From Epiperipatus broadwayi (taxonomy: Eukaryota > Onychophora > Udeonychophora > Euonychophora > Peripatidae): 64,000 nt of DNA. Position 1 is the first letter of the stretch. Each line of letters opens with the position of its first letter. Positions 11,223-24,216 of the stretch are shown here, piece after piece. Under the pieces are notes generated by a model. The model worked only from the letters and a program-made list of their open reading frames with translations, was not told the origin of the DNA and made no database searches. The position numbers and the translations under genes are program-made. The DNA is taken from positions 1,858,001 through 1,922,000 of the forward strand of contig JAQFVV010006312.1 in assembly GCA_028023455.1 (NCBI GenBank), given 5' to 3'.

Positions 11223-13739
11223 GTTTTGTCATTGTATTATTTTTAATTATATTATAAAATTCTTTTAACACATTAAATAGAAATTTGTTTAGTAGTGTCC
11301 AGAATTAGTTGATATTATATTCACTTTTTTTTCTTATTGATATAATTTCCATATATATCTATTTCACTGGACTTTATATTAAAATAAAGAAAATCTTATG
11401 CATGTAAATATACCAAGTATTTTGCTTTAAGGCAAGTTTACATTTATAATGAATTTTTAAATTAAAACTATAATGACACTATATATATATATATATAAAT
11501 TGTACACACCGATATTTCGACGGACTAGCATCCGCTATTGCAAGGTAAAAGTTAACCTTGACAATGGTGGATGCTAGTCCATCGAAATATAGGTATGTAA
11601 TGGAAAATAATACATGGTTTATCCCAAAAAGTAATAATTTATCTACATCATACAACCGTGAAAACATTAAATATAATATTATATACATATAAAGTTTTAG
11701 TTTTACGTGTGTAACTGCTTTTATAAAAGCAAAAACATCTCATATATCATCATCTAGATAATAAAACTATTCAGTAACTACTTCTAGAGGTAATATAAGC
11801 AGAAAATAAAATGCATACTTCCAATTCTGTGATTAATCTTTTTATGTATATAGTGGACTCAGAACAACAATAAATAATTATTTAATAAAAAATCTAACAG
11901 AATGTATATATTCTATACAAATATTATTTCAATGCTATTAATATATAATACACACATATCCTCTCTTCATCACAGGATTTAATCATTCTATTCTCCATAC
12001 CATATGTAAACTATAAGATGTTATTTTTCTATATTACTTTTACTGAATATTCTCAAATGCACAGCTGAAAAACAACTGGCCCTTGAAAGCTCTGAATCAA
12101 GTTTTTGGACATTTTTGAAAATATACATAAAATGGCCCTATAGAAAACTTTTATTTAAACATGCATAAAACAAATATTAAATTAAGAAGAGTTAAGTAAA
12201 ATAAAATATTTATTTTCTCACTCCAATATTTATTGTAGTTCTTGTTCATTTTATCAGAGGTGCAATGTTCCAAAAATTATCTATACTCTGTGGTCTATCT
12301 GATTATGGACTTAATGTGAAGATTTTTTTTGTTTATATAGTGATTTTTACAGATAAATGTATACTAGTAAAAATAAAACTTGAATTTTACTTTATTTTAT
12401 TAATACTATTTTGCATTAACTTTTTTTTTATTAGAATGATTAAACTGAATAAAGAAAAATTGATACAGAAAATAGCACATTAGTAAGAAATAGTATATCA
12501 TTGTATCTGATATGTCTTGAAAGTATTTTAGTTAATAGAGAACACAATATTAAACCGCTATTTATCAAAACATTCTGATTATAATAAGAATGTTGGAAAA
12601 GAAAGAAATATTCAAATAGAAAACTTGAAAAAGAGCTTCATCAAGTGACTAACATGTTTTACAAAAAGTTATTAAAATATTATGTGATGTTTTATAAAAA
12701 GTACAAACAAGTTAAAAAATTCTGTGAAAATAAATTACATTATTTTAAAAAAAAAGAAAAACAGAAAATTCGAAATTATTTTCTAAATAAAAAATATTAT
12801 AGAATAATTGCTAAATAATTAATTTTCCAGAAAATTAAAAAAATTTGAGAATATAAATATGTTGAGAAACAGTTACAAGGTGAATTAAAAAATTGATATT
12901 AAATATGGAATGACAATTAATAATAATAATAATAATAATAATCATCATCATCATCACAGAAAGTTATGGCCTCATTTAAAAAAGAAAAGTTCAAATTGAT
13001 TTTCCAGTTAACAGGCTGCCCACCCCTAATGATTAGCAGTCAATTAATAAAATTTTTGATCAAATATAGCAAGTTAATTGTTAAAGTTAATTATTTTATA
13101 TGTCTCATGAATGATATTATAAATATTCAAATGGCTTTTTGCAGAAAAAAAGGTTCTCCATCCTTGCACTAATACATATAGACTAGTATCATAATTTGAT
13201 ACTACCTTTACCATTTGTTAACTTACAGTATATCAGCTCTTTAGACTACCTTTTTACTTATGGGGCCCAAGCTCTTGGGAAATGATATCCTTAGCTGAAT
13301 TTTTTCACTGCTTCAAACATAATTGTCTAATGGGCCTGGCAATATGTCAGCTCTTTCTTTGTGATAATTTATATATTTGTTTATATTAATTTTGGAATAT
13401 TATATCTCTTTGGATAAATTCAAATGTCTTAAGTTAGCTAGATTTTATCAGCTCAATCAATCTTCTAAAATAAAATCTGCATTTTTTATTTGAAGTAAGT
13501 TGCTGGATAAAAAAATATTTTTCATTGTTCCATTGTATTAAATTATAGATAATTCTCAAAGTTCATTAACTTTGTAATAAATACTATCATCACAAATCTT
13601 CTGGCAAAGTAACATTAACTTTGCTTTTAATTATACCTAAGTCATTTTAGACTATTTTAAACTGATTTATACTTCTTGCTCTGAAAAATGGGTCAATACT
13701 CTTTATAACAATTTCATTAGCCTTCTTTTCTCTTGATAT
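11223..13739 (+). other. First part of M1 gene intron 1 (11223-19868)
   Basis: The intron totals 8646 nt. This part holds the 11.5-kb foldback, several poly-A/T runs and an (AAT)n/(CAT)n microsatellite near 12919-12957. No exon was recognised in it. Confidence 0.7.
11504..11598. repeat. Foldback hairpin, about 43-bp arms
   Basis: Arms 11504-11546 and 11555-11598 are inverted copies with an 8-nt spacer and about six differences. An (AT)n run precedes it (11479-11498), as at the 10.2- and 26.1-kb foldbacks. The arm read on the minus strand (GGATGCTAGTCCGTCGAAAT) again has a small hairpin followed by GAAA. Confidence 0.9.
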
Positions 13740-14660
13740 CTCAATGATCCACATTTTTACTGAAGTATTTATTTGAGGTGAATTTTAATGTCATCTGTTT
13801 CTATCCAATCTGTTTTAATTTGGAAAAATTCCTGTCTCTGGTTTTAATTCAACATTTTTTTTGTTTTAATCTGAGTTTTTACTTTCCATTTCTAAAATCA
13901 TTTCTATGTTGGGATAAACCACATCATTCATTTTTCTGTCTTTGTGAAATATGATTTGCATGTTTTTGACTATATACTTATAAGTAATTACTAATCTGAA
14001 TAATATGCCTGTGATTATGTCCTTTATTTACTTTTTATTTATTAAATCCTGAACACAAAATTTTTCACTGATTGTATACTTGTCTTCATTATCATTGTAT
14101 TATTGCTTGTTTATTCTTTTTGGAATTAAAATTGTTAATTTAATTCACATTTTCTTGTTCATCAGCAGGTCTGCTGGACATTTTTTTAAAACTGTAAGTG
14201 GCATGAAATTTTAATATAATATAGCAGCATATAAAGCTTCCTGCATTTTCATGTTATTAACCTTTATAAATACCTTTTATTTATTAAATGATATTTTCAA
14301 CCAGCTTCTTTATCTCTGGAGGATGGTGTGATGTACAGATGTGTTTAAAATCTTCACTCATGAAATATTTTATTTTTTGTGCAATAAATTTTAATAACAT
14401 TAACTGCAACAATCACTTCTGGGAATCCATGACATGAAAAAATTTCATTTTTTTTGCACTTGCATTTTTTAATAATGCATTTCTCTACTTATTTGGAATA
14501 CACATCTATGAGTATATAAAGCAATTTATCATGAATGGGGTCTATGTAATTGATATAAACTCTTTGCCATATTTTAGTTGCTCATGGTCATGCTATATAT
14601 TTTTTTAATCTGAAAATTTATTGTAGATTTACAAACTGTACATTATATTATGTTTTTAAA
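13740..14660 (-). pseudogene. Gypsy integrase remnant inside intron 1
   Basis: On the minus strand, blocks of a Ty3/gypsy integrase appear in order although stops and frameshifts are frequent. There is a CTVCK zinc-binding end near 14640. IWQRVYINYIDPIHDKLLY and ILIDVYSK near 14500-14590 match the ...W.R.HIDYAGP...FLI.VDAYSKW block with the first catalytic Asp. HGFPEVIV.VN near 14420 matches GLPE.IVSDNG. PSSRDKEAG near 14310 stands for YHPSSNGxAER. Farther on, PADLLMNKKM and LIPKRINKQ (14070-14170) and KYTISEKF.VQDL (about 14000) match the C-terminal part. The second catalytic Asp and the Glu appear mutated. Nothing else of the element was identified. Confidence 0.72.
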
Positions 14661-17600
14661 TGTCTGTGTTATGTTCAGTCATCAGACATATCAATGTACC
14701 AATGCATATGTAAATTGTACTTTGTGTGTATTATGCAGTTACACACATAAAACATGTATGTATGTAAGATAATGCAACTTTATTCTGTGTAAAAAGAAAA
14801 ATGAATTTAAAATTTCTCTTTCTTATAGTCCATCCAGTCAGCATTCATCATCATCCAGTTTTTTGAGTCATCAGTTGCTAAGACTAGAAGACCATTATTG
14901 TCTTCTAAATCCTTTGATGATCTTGGATTTTTTTGGAGGAGGTACACCAAGTGTTGATGGCTGCCTATCTCTAAAAAAGTTTAAAATGGATGTATTTAAT
15001 TTGAAGAGATTTTTAGTCCGTAACTGATAATCTAATCTTTCACATTAGGCCACAAAAAGTCTATTAATTGATTTTGGTTCAATACAAAATTTTTAGAAGT
15101 TAGATCAAAAAAGAGAGTAACTGACAAATTTTGTTTCTGTTGAAAATATTTTATTTAATTATTTCTTATGGAAGAAAGTTTTTTTGATTCATGATTTTCA
15201 TTAGCGTAGATCAAGACTTGTTACAATTTTAATGACCTTTAATTATTAACTAAATGTATATCCAAGTCTTATTTTATTAATTGTAAATATAATACGAACT
15301 AAATAAAAAATTATAAAATGATTCATATTTTAAAGCACTATGATAATGAAACAACGTATACCGTCTATCAAAATAGTAATATTTTATTAAAAATTTAATT
15401 CCTATTGAAGCTTATGAGATTTGTAAAGTATTTTGGAAAATTTAAAAGGCTTCTTACATGGACAGGAATGCTAAAAAAGATGAACTCATTATAAAGTTCA
15501 TATTCATCATCAGAATTCAATCTGTATGTTTAGATTATTGGTTGTAATATAGATTTTGCAGCATTCAAAATCTTATCCAGATGCAACAAGTATTATGGGA
15601 GAACAATTTAATCATCTATTATTATTTCTTGGTTTAATCATACTTTTAAAAATTTGTATTAGTTAAAAAAAGTAATCAATAGCCAAATCACATAACTAGG
15701 TAATATTGTAATCTATTATTTGTTACCAGTATTTTTAGCAATAGACAATGATTTACTTTTCTATTTAGATGATGACCAGTAATTCTAATCAAAATGTTGG
15801 TGCTATTGTATTAATAACAACAAATGGATGATCTGATTTCATCTTTTAAAATCTTTGTTTTAATACATGAAGTATAAGATGCTTTATAGGGCCTGAAACT
15901 TGCTAAATATTAAAACATAAGATAGACTTTAGGGATGATTATAAGAGAGTGGTTTTAACATTAAGAAGTATATAAAATACACTCCACAATGGCATTGCTA
16001 TTATGAAAATTTTCCTGCTACTATCCTATTATAATCATTAGAATAATATCCACAACATACAGTGACTAACATAATATCTTATTTAAATAATGATTTAAAC
16101 TACTCTTCTATAATTTAAAAGTCTTAAATTAAGATATTAACAAAATTATATTAACTTAAAATAATTGATGCTATCCTATGGCTATCTCAGGGATCATAAG
16201 TATTCTATTATAAAATTCAATATAACAATTAGATTGATAATTAAATAATTGAATCACAAGAGGGATTTTATTGGAATCCAACCATTTAATAAGCATACTT
16301 ACTATTACAAATCTTGATTAACCTCCCATTGGAAACTTAGTCTAACTATAATAATAAAACATGAAAATTCACAGTCATTATTTACTTATTTCCTTTCCTT
16401 AAATAATTTAATCTACTTTTCCTAAGATTTATCCTCATACTTATGTTAACAACAATTATTTTAGAATACTTATTTTCTTATAATCAAAGCTTCACCACAC
16501 ATTATTATCTACCAAGTCTAATTCAATGAAATACATCTCTTAATTAGTTAGCATTCATCAATTGTAACTAACTAGCCTTAAAATATATTTGGTTAGTAAC
16601 TTGTACTCTGAAATAATATAATACTTTTAAATTTATGATATAACATATATTTCAACTTACATTCCCAAAATTAGAATGTGACTATCAAATATACTACTGA
16701 TTTCTATTATATGCTCTCCATTTGGTAATACTTAATAGTATTTTTAACATGGTTCTTCAAGAATTTTTTTATATCTATATCAATATGAAGTACCATAAAT
16801 TCCCTTTTTAATATAGCTATTATTTAAAAGCAATTGTCAGTTAGTGAATTAATTATAAAATATTAAACATAACTCTTCAAAAAAGGTGTGTATTCAAAAT
16901 ATGATATGTAATAATTCAATGTGAATAATGTGCTTTATTGATATGTCCTTGTGATGGAAATGACTCTCAGACACAACAAACTTAATACTACAAAGTTTAC
17001 ATTAAAATGGTCATTTATTTGCAATAATACTAATAAACAACAAATACATATGAACATTGGGTTAAATACTTTATTAACAACAAAAAAAAAAGCATGAAAA
17101 TTGTTTATACATTAATAATAAATTATTTACATTTGTTACAAATAAACTTTATGATTATTATATACAGTTAACTCTTCCCTTAGTTTGTCTTTTAGTTCTT
17201 TTGAAATTATAAATTTATTATTTTATTATGTATGCTTTCATGCTAATTTGATATATTTGCATCATTCATGAGTTATCTGGAATCTTTGCAATCATTTTCT
17301 ATATTACCTGATATTTTGTAACTCCCAATATATTGATAATCTTGTAATAGTTAAATTATATTTTATAAATTTGGTTTAAAATATTACACTTCTATCTTAT
17401 TAACAAAGTAATTACTGATGTGGTAAATATAAAAAAAAAAAAAAGACAATATTTATAATGTATTTAAAATGAATAATAAAGTTAGGACTTTTTTTCATAT
17501 AATGCAATTCATTTATGCATTCATTCTCTTTCTTACTCGTGTTCTTTGTTAAACTTGGATCTCAGTTATTCCTATTCCTATCCAAGTTTTATTTAGCTAT

Positions 17601-18220
17601 ATAGAACATTTGTTCTGAACATGGTTTTTTACTACCTACAGGTTGATCTAGCCAGACTTAGAAAAAAAAAAGTATAGAATCTTAAAATATTGAGTCTACC
17701 TTCGATGCATACTATATTATTATTTACTATGAAACTTTATAAAGTTGAGCAACTGATTTTATTAAATACTATCTTAATAGAGGTATAGAGATTTCTTTTA
17801 TTTATGATGGGTCATATTTTGGTAGATAATCATTTTTAATGAACTTACCCCAATTTTATCCTGGCATCTTCAATAAGTACTTGTGGTATGTATCCCACTC
17901 ATTTATTTGCCAAAAATCCTCCCATCTCATTCAATTAACTATCTGGGTATCACAAAGATTACACCTACTTAACTATTCATCAATTCTTCAGGATAATATT
18001 TTATATCCTACCCTGGGATTTTAATTCACCTTCTTCTACAGTGTATTTAGCATCTAAGATTCTAACAATTCTATACCAATAATATAATATATTCTTCCCA
18101 TGAAATACTTTCCTATTTATATTTGCAATCATGTCACAAAACAAATAATCTATTTTTGTTATTATTATCAATAAGATATTTTTTTCCTAACAAATGAGAT
18201 CATGATCTTGTCTTGTATTA
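14661..18220 (+). other. Middle of M1 gene intron 1, no gene seen
   Basis: AT-rich. At 14830-14970 there is a short minus-strand frame (PSTLGVPPPKKSKIIKGF) that looks protein-like but could not be assigned. The rest shows only poly-A/T runs and short microsatellites. Confidence 0.5.
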
Positions 18221-18224
18221 ACAG

Positions 18225-18600
18225 TCACCATTATCTATATGATTATACAAGCAAATGAGCTTGGATTGAAAACATTATTGTGTTTTCATCTTGGGCTTCT
18301 AACTTTAAAGTTAACTAAATAGGTAAAAGCTAAATAGATGCATAATATCCTAAGATGTAGGTACAGTGCTCTCAAATTTACTGCTTCTCACTGATGAAAG
18401 CCACAAGTTAGAAACTGGTCTGCGGATATTGGATGAGTAAGCACTAGATAGAGATTTTATGCACAAATCTTTTTGCATCCATTGATTACTATAGCTTGCT
18501 CTCTATGTCACTACTGTATGAAAACTTTACTATTGTTATTAACAGCCTGTGTAAGTATATAAAATAGTGATCACATGATGTCTTGATTTTTTTTTTAGTA
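18225..18600 (+). repeat. Interspersed repeat copy A (hammerhead-like core)
   Basis: Shares at least eight blocks in the same order with copy B about 430 bp downstream: GAGCTTGGATTGAAAAC, TTTCATCTTG, CAGTGCTCTCAAATT, CTCACTGATGAAAGCCACAA, GAAACTGGTCTG, GATATTGGATGAGTA, CATTGATTACT and ATATAAAATAGTGA. Copy A has CTGATGA at 18391-18397 and GAAAC at 18411-18415. It belongs to the same family as 6858-7324. Confidence 0.8.
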
Positions 18601-18654
18601 ATTGGTGACTATGGTTTTGGAAAATCAAAGATACCAACATGTATAGATGTTGAA

Positions 18655-19020
18655 CTGAGTTCAGATCTGTATGATTATACAAATGAGTGAGCTTGGATTG
18701 AAAACACTATTGTGCTTTCATCTTGAGCTTGTAGCTTTATATTTAACTAAATAAGTAAAACATGGCTTCTGGAGAGTTGCATTAGATTCTAATATTTAAC
18801 AGCAGTGCTCTCAAATTCAAGACTCCTCACTAATGAAAGCCACAAGTTTGAAACTAGTCTGGTGATATTGGATGAGTAGGCAATAGATGCACAAATATTC
18901 TTGCAGCCATTGATTACTGGGGTTTGCACTTGGTGGCATTACTATATGGAGAGCTTGCTACTATTAATTAACAGTTTGTATAAGCATATAAAATGGTGAA
19001 ACATGATCTTTTGACAGTTT
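18655..19020 (+). repeat. Interspersed repeat copy B
   Basis: Tandem neighbour of copy A in the same orientation. The core reads CTAATGA (18830-18836) instead of CTGATGA, followed by GAAAC at 18850-18854, so the invariant G of a hammerhead core is lost here. The right end reads ATATAAAATGGTGAAACATGA. Confidence 0.8.
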
Positions 19021-19868
19021 TACTTACTAATGCTGATAAAAAAAATTATTTTTATATTTGTCTTTTAAGGGAATTTGATAGATCAAAACCTTTATATTGA
19101 AATACAGAAGTTACTAATTTAATTTCACAATTAAAAAATAAAATATGGATTTAATTTTTGATAAGTATTTAGAAAACCCTTCTTGATCATATATGGATAT
19201 TTTAATTTTAAAAAAAATCAATCTATTCTTTCCATGCATTATGTTTGTGCAGTAAATATTATTTTAGGTAAATAAAAAATGCTAGTATAAATATGTATTG
19301 GAAGAGTTTTGTGCTTAGTAGTTTTGGCTTTGCACATCATTGAACTAGAACTGAAATCTGGATAAAATTACTGACATTTTTAAAATGCCAAAAATCTTAG
19401 GATTATCTTTTATATAACTGAATACAACTCAGCTAGCCATTCAATTATTGGGCAGTAAATGGATATATCACCATTCTTAGAGGATAAAATAAAAAAGAAA
19501 GGTACACTGTTGTTTTCCTTCACTTGTTTTTCTGCTTCTAAAGGCTGTTTTCTTGAATCTATATGTATATAAATATTATCAAAAGCTAAACTAATTATAA
19601 AAATAAATAAATTATACCAAATTCAAAATTATTAAACTAGCCAAAATTTAACAACTAAAATTAGTTTTGGTTTTTAAATTTTGACAAAGTTTACATATAT
19701 ATGAATTTTTTCTCTATATGTATTAAAAATTTAGTCACTTTTATTTAAATTTTACAAAGCACTTTGATCAAATAAAGCCAAATTCATATACATTTAGCTA
19801 AATATTATAGACAAACAATTTAATATAATGTTTGTATCAATAATAATTTGAACTCTTTTATTACTTAG

Positions 19869-20023
19869 ATTTAGCAGCAATGCCACAATACCCATCAGGT
19901 GCTACAGAGCACTGGGGATTAATAACATTTCGGGAAGCCAACTTACTTTATAATGAAAAAGAGGTCTCTGCATTTAGCAGGCAAAGAGTAGCTGCAGTCG
20001 TAGCTCATGAATTGGCACACATG
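19869..20023 (+). CDS. M1 zinc aminopeptidase, exon with substrate and zinc motifs
   Basis: Exon of 155 nt after a TTACTTAG acceptor and before GTAATA. It starts with AT (completing Asp from the previous exon) and encodes LAAMPQYPSGATEHWGLITF, then REANLLYNEKEVSAFSRQRV, then AAVVAHELAHM. GATEHWG occupies the place of the GAMENWG exopeptidase motif: the substrate-binding Glu is kept, but Met is Thr and Asn is His. HELAH is the zinc-binding and catalytic HEXXH motif, intact, with both His ligands and the general-base Glu. The final Met precedes WFGN of the next exon where most family members have Gln. The exon ends exactly on a codon (phase 0). The GAMEN change could alter specificity or reflect a diverged paralogue; no stop or frameshift suggests decay. 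Confidence 0.95.
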
Positions 20024-22310
20024 GTAATAAAGCTTTTTTAAATTTAATTTAAAAAAACAAACAAACAGTAAATTAAAAAACAATAAAAAATATATGTTTA
20101 TAATAACAATAAACAAACTGCCACAACTAAAATGATTTGTTAATACAAGAGCAGCTATCCAGTACAATATCATTTACCTAAATAGCAGATGCACATACAA
20201 TTTTTATTTTTAAAATTTATTCACATATTGGCTTCTAGTTTTTAGCTTTTATTCAATGAAGCTTTGGATTCAAAGTTGAAAAATGCAGATTAGCAACCAG
20301 TAATAACAACTCCATCTTATTTATCAAGTTGAAAATCTAAAATTTAAATCAAACTTAAATCTTGAATGCAAGCCAACCTTCTTTGACAGTTATATAGATC
20401 TGAATCCAGCTTAGTAACCATGTTGTTAAAAAACAGGCAAAAACTCTCCATATAGTAGTGCCACCTTGTGCTAACCAGATCATGTGATCATGTGATGTTT
20501 AGTGGTTTAACATGTTGTTAATCTGACATATTCTAATATATGTAGTTACTGCAATGAATTTTAGTCTATATAACTGGTCAAATAGACTAAATTGCTTTTA
20601 AAATGTTATCTGAATTTGAGATTTTCAGTGTGACAGATAAAATGTGATTAAAAGTGGTTGCTGGATGCATATCTGGATTTATTCCAGCTTTGAATCCAAA
20701 GCATCAACGGTAAAGGCAATAGGCAGAAAATAGTCTGGGGGATTTAAGCAATAATGTTAGGGATTTTATGTACATCTGATAATTACTTATTAGTTGAGAT
20801 TATTTTAGATGTTACTAGAATAGAGAATTGCTCTAGACCTATTACATTTTAACAAAATTATTATCAAAAATAATACATAAGAAAAATTTATACTAAAGAA
20901 TTATATATTAGTATATACTAATAAATATCAATAAAGAAAATATGACTATGAATGAGAATATTTGTGTAATCTTTATTAATTAATTTTTAAAATAAACTAT
21001 TAGTTGCTACATATTATAAACTATAATAATATAGGGTTTTCATCATCTCCACAAAGTCTTCAAACACCACTAATGGAGAATCAGAATAAATTTGAATCCA
21101 GCTTATATTATATAAATTTTTCTTGCTTTATTTTAAAATGTGAAAACGAAAATACACACATTTAGTATAAATATAATTATATTCTGAATATGAAAAAATA
21201 TCTCATTTTTTATAAATATTAATTTGACAGAATAGTGACTATTTTAAATAAAAAATAATTATTTCAGCCAGGTTTTATTATTGGAAAAAAATGAATCAAT
21301 CAAATTGAATATTAAGAATATATTCATATTTTTTCAATGTTTATAATATTCATACCAAAGTATCAGATTGATAACTACAATTGTCTTTTTTTAAAAAATT
21401 GAGTTATATTTCATACTTCTAGTGTGAGGTTCATTCACTTTTGAAATGTGTTTAATATACATAATTAATTTATTCTCAGCCAAACACTCTTTAAATAATT
21501 AAAAAAGCAACTATGATATATAAATAATAAATCAAAACTTTAATCTTTGCATTTTTAATAAAGAAAATTTACCTAAATTTTTCATTTTATCTTTTATTTT
21601 ACTGACACATCACGAAAAAATTGAATCAATTTTCATAATGGAAGAGAAGATCAGATTAAGCTAAGACCAATGGTATTGCATCAATTTTTTTTTGATTCTG
21701 TACTCATCCAACAGATGAATTTGAATAGTACTGTATTGTTACAGACTAAATTCAGTTAAATCGAGAGATTTGCGAGACAGTTAATAAATATCTCCAAGAA
21801 TATTCGTACTCAGCATTAAATTTAAGATATTGGCTTACTTCAAAATTGTTCATTCTTAAACCTAAATGCAGCTTTTATAAAATTCCTATAAGTGAGAAGT
21901 CAGCAAATATATTAGCTACTATCACATCACACCCATTGGTCTTTTTATCAGTAATAGTTTGACAATTTGTATCACAACTGTTCCTGATATATTTTAAGTG
22001 AAGATTATGTATATTAGAAGGGCATAGATGGGATGATTCTTTAATTTGAGACATCCTAATAACACTATTATTAGAAAAAAAGTTGAAAAAGGTGTATAGT
22101 TACTTAAAGAAATTTGAAGTATGTTTAAATAAAAATTAATATATCTGGAAAACAGAGTTTTTAAATCAAATTATTTCTGGAAAAGTTGAATTATTAATAT
22201 CCTGGAAAATTCCAAAACCATGAGAAATGAAAAAAAAAAATTCAAATTCAGCAAAATAAATTAACATTTTTTTAAAATTTTTCTAAAAAGATAAATTTAC
22301 ATAATTATTT
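20024..22310 (+). other. First part of M1 gene intron 2 (20024-31439)
   Basis: The intron totals 11416 nt. This part is AT-rich. At about 20255-20510 and 20640-20775 there are diverged pieces with words shared with the 18.2-19.0-kb repeats (TAGATCTGAATCCAGCTTAG, CTCTCCATATAGTAGTG, TCATGTGAT). GCTTTGGATTCAAAG recurs inverted at 20685-20700, suggesting two opposed partial copies. No exon was recognised. Confidence 0.5.
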
Positions 22311-22319
22311 CACTTTATG

Positions 22320-22900
22320 ATCTTTGAAAAAAAAAAAGAGCATAGGAGAAAACTCAAGAAGAAGCTTTTAAGATAATAAAATCACTAGTAATCCATTATA
22401 ATGGAGAATTAGAACCTATATTAACATCAAATGCGACAGCATATGGCATTGATTCAGTGACTGTTTATAAAATAATAAATTGTGAAGACCAATAATCTAT
22501 TCATCTTATACTTTAATGAATGCTGAGAAAAATTATAATCATCTGGATAGAAAGTTCTTGACCATAGTTGATGATCGTAAAATTTTATTAATATCTGAGT
22601 GACTAATAATGTAGCCATAGACCACAAAACATTATTGAATATATTTTCTAGGGATAAACAAATCTATTCCAAAACACATTAGCCTAAAATTTTTGCACTG
22701 GCAAAACATACCTGCATATGATTAGAAGAGAAGACAAATATTTCATGCTAACACATGTTCTGAAGATTTCCAGATAACTAAAAATACACTGAGAAATACT
22801 GATTTATATTTTATAGAAATATTAAACAGTGTCCAGTTTCAGAATAGACATAAAATGATCTATGTTACCAAAAACAAATAAAACTTATAAGTATGTAGCT
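22320..22900 (+). pseudogene. Gypsy RNase H remnant, plus strand
   Basis: Plus-strand frames read EKTQEEAFKIIKSLVIHYNG then EPILTSNATAYGIDSV, the junction between reverse transcriptase and RNase H in gypsy pol (usual ...CDASPYGIGAV). These are followed by SKTLMNAEKNYNHLDRKFL, TTKHY.IYFLGINKSIPKHI and, near 22755, EDFQITKNTLRNTDLYFIEI. The RNase H Asp in CDAS is Asn here, and stops interrupt the frame. It faces the minus-strand gypsy fragment that begins less than 100 bp away. Confidence 0.72.
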
Positions 22901-22984
22901 TTCCTGTATATCTATCACTTTTTGAAATACAATGGGAACATATCAACATCAAGACATTGTACACTGATTGAATATTAAGATAAT

Positions 22985-23640
22985 ATCATGTTAAGATATT
23001 ATCATGTTAAGATAATATCATGCAAAAAAAACTTAACACTTCTTATGTTTATGTGGTTTAGTTTGTTTAAAACTAGCTTCAAATTCTGCACCACTTTTTC
23101 AGTAATCCCATTGGATTCTGGATGATATGAAGTAGAAAAAATATGCTTCATTCTTCTCCACTCATCTACAAATGATTTCAATTTTTCAAACATAAATTCC
23201 ATCCCATTGTCTGATACAAAAACTTCTAGTGATCAATAGTATAAAAATATTTCACATACAATGTGAATGGTTTCCACCACCCTCTTATTTTTAGCTAGTT
23301 TATACTCTTTCCACTTGAAGCCAGCTGCATGGTCTATATGTACATGGCTTCATGATCTGTCTGTTTTTTGGCCATGATGTAAAGTTCTTTTGAGATGCAT
23401 TCACCATAGATTGACATGGTTTGCATTTTCTAATATATATTTCTATGTATACACCCATTGTTGGCCTATATATATGACAGCAAGATAATGCTTTTGTTCT
23501 AATTACATCTGGATAACCCTGATGAAGTAATTCTAGTATTTTAGGGCAACCTACAGGTGTAATTAATACTTTCTCACATATTACAATGCAATCCTTTATC
23601 ATTGATAACTGTTGTTGCATATCTCATAAATATTTATTTA
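22985..23640 (-). pseudogene. Gypsy integrase remnant (locus at 23-26 kb)
   Basis: The minus-strand frame at 23300-23620 contains the zinc-binding HHCC region (ELLHQGYPDVIRTKALSC and YIRKCKPCQSM, with both Cys present and the first His intact), then KNFTSWPKN. The frame at 23002-23202 contains MEFMFEKLKSFVDEW and STSYHPESNGITEKVVQNL, the block that holds the catalytic Glu (usual YHPQSNGxAERxVQ). Here the Glu is present in TEK. The central part with the first two Asp residues is damaged between the two frames. It follows reverse transcriptase and RNase H in the expected order. Confidence 0.85.
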
Positions 23641-24216
23641 AATAATGAAGACATTTATTGAACCTGCACATAGACAAAATAATTTATTTCCATTTCATTA
23701 TATATTTTTTTCTGCCAATTCTGTATATGAGATAGCATGCCTATATATTTTATTTGACCATCTTTCTGCTATTGTAATTCATAATCATAATCTGATAATA
23801 AATGGTACCAGTGAATCATATATAAATTTAAATGGTCTAAAGTGGATATTTTTATTGGCCAATATTTCCAAAAATGTCTGATGACCAGTTATTATCATAA
23901 ATGATTGGCCATAAGTGTAATGATAGAATTTCCAAACTGTTGTTATTATAGCTACCACTTTCTTGCTTAGTTGTTTGTAGTTTTTTCAGTCTTTGATAAT
24001 GTCATAGACATAAAAACTATGGGGTGTTACTCATTTTCTGGTGGATGACTCAAAGTACCACTCCATTTCCATAATTAAATGCATTGATTGTTAATGTTAT
24101 GTCAGGATTATTATTATAATGCACCAATAGGGGAAATTGATTGCTTTCTTGAGACTCTTTTTAACTCCATAACTGATTTTTTCAAAGTAAGGAAGTGGAT
24201 ACATGAGCTTTTGCCT
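23641..24216 (-). pseudogene. Gypsy RNase H remnant, minus strand
   Basis: Heavily frameshifted. Recognisable pieces on the minus strand are GTLSHPPENE, VFMSMTLSKTEKTTNN (for IAFASRTLTKTEKNYSQ), a piece in place of TDHRPLL near 23880, and HLLSDYDYEL (for LSGYEYEI) near 23780. Order and spacing fit gypsy RNase H between reverse transcriptase and integrase. Confidence 0.6.
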
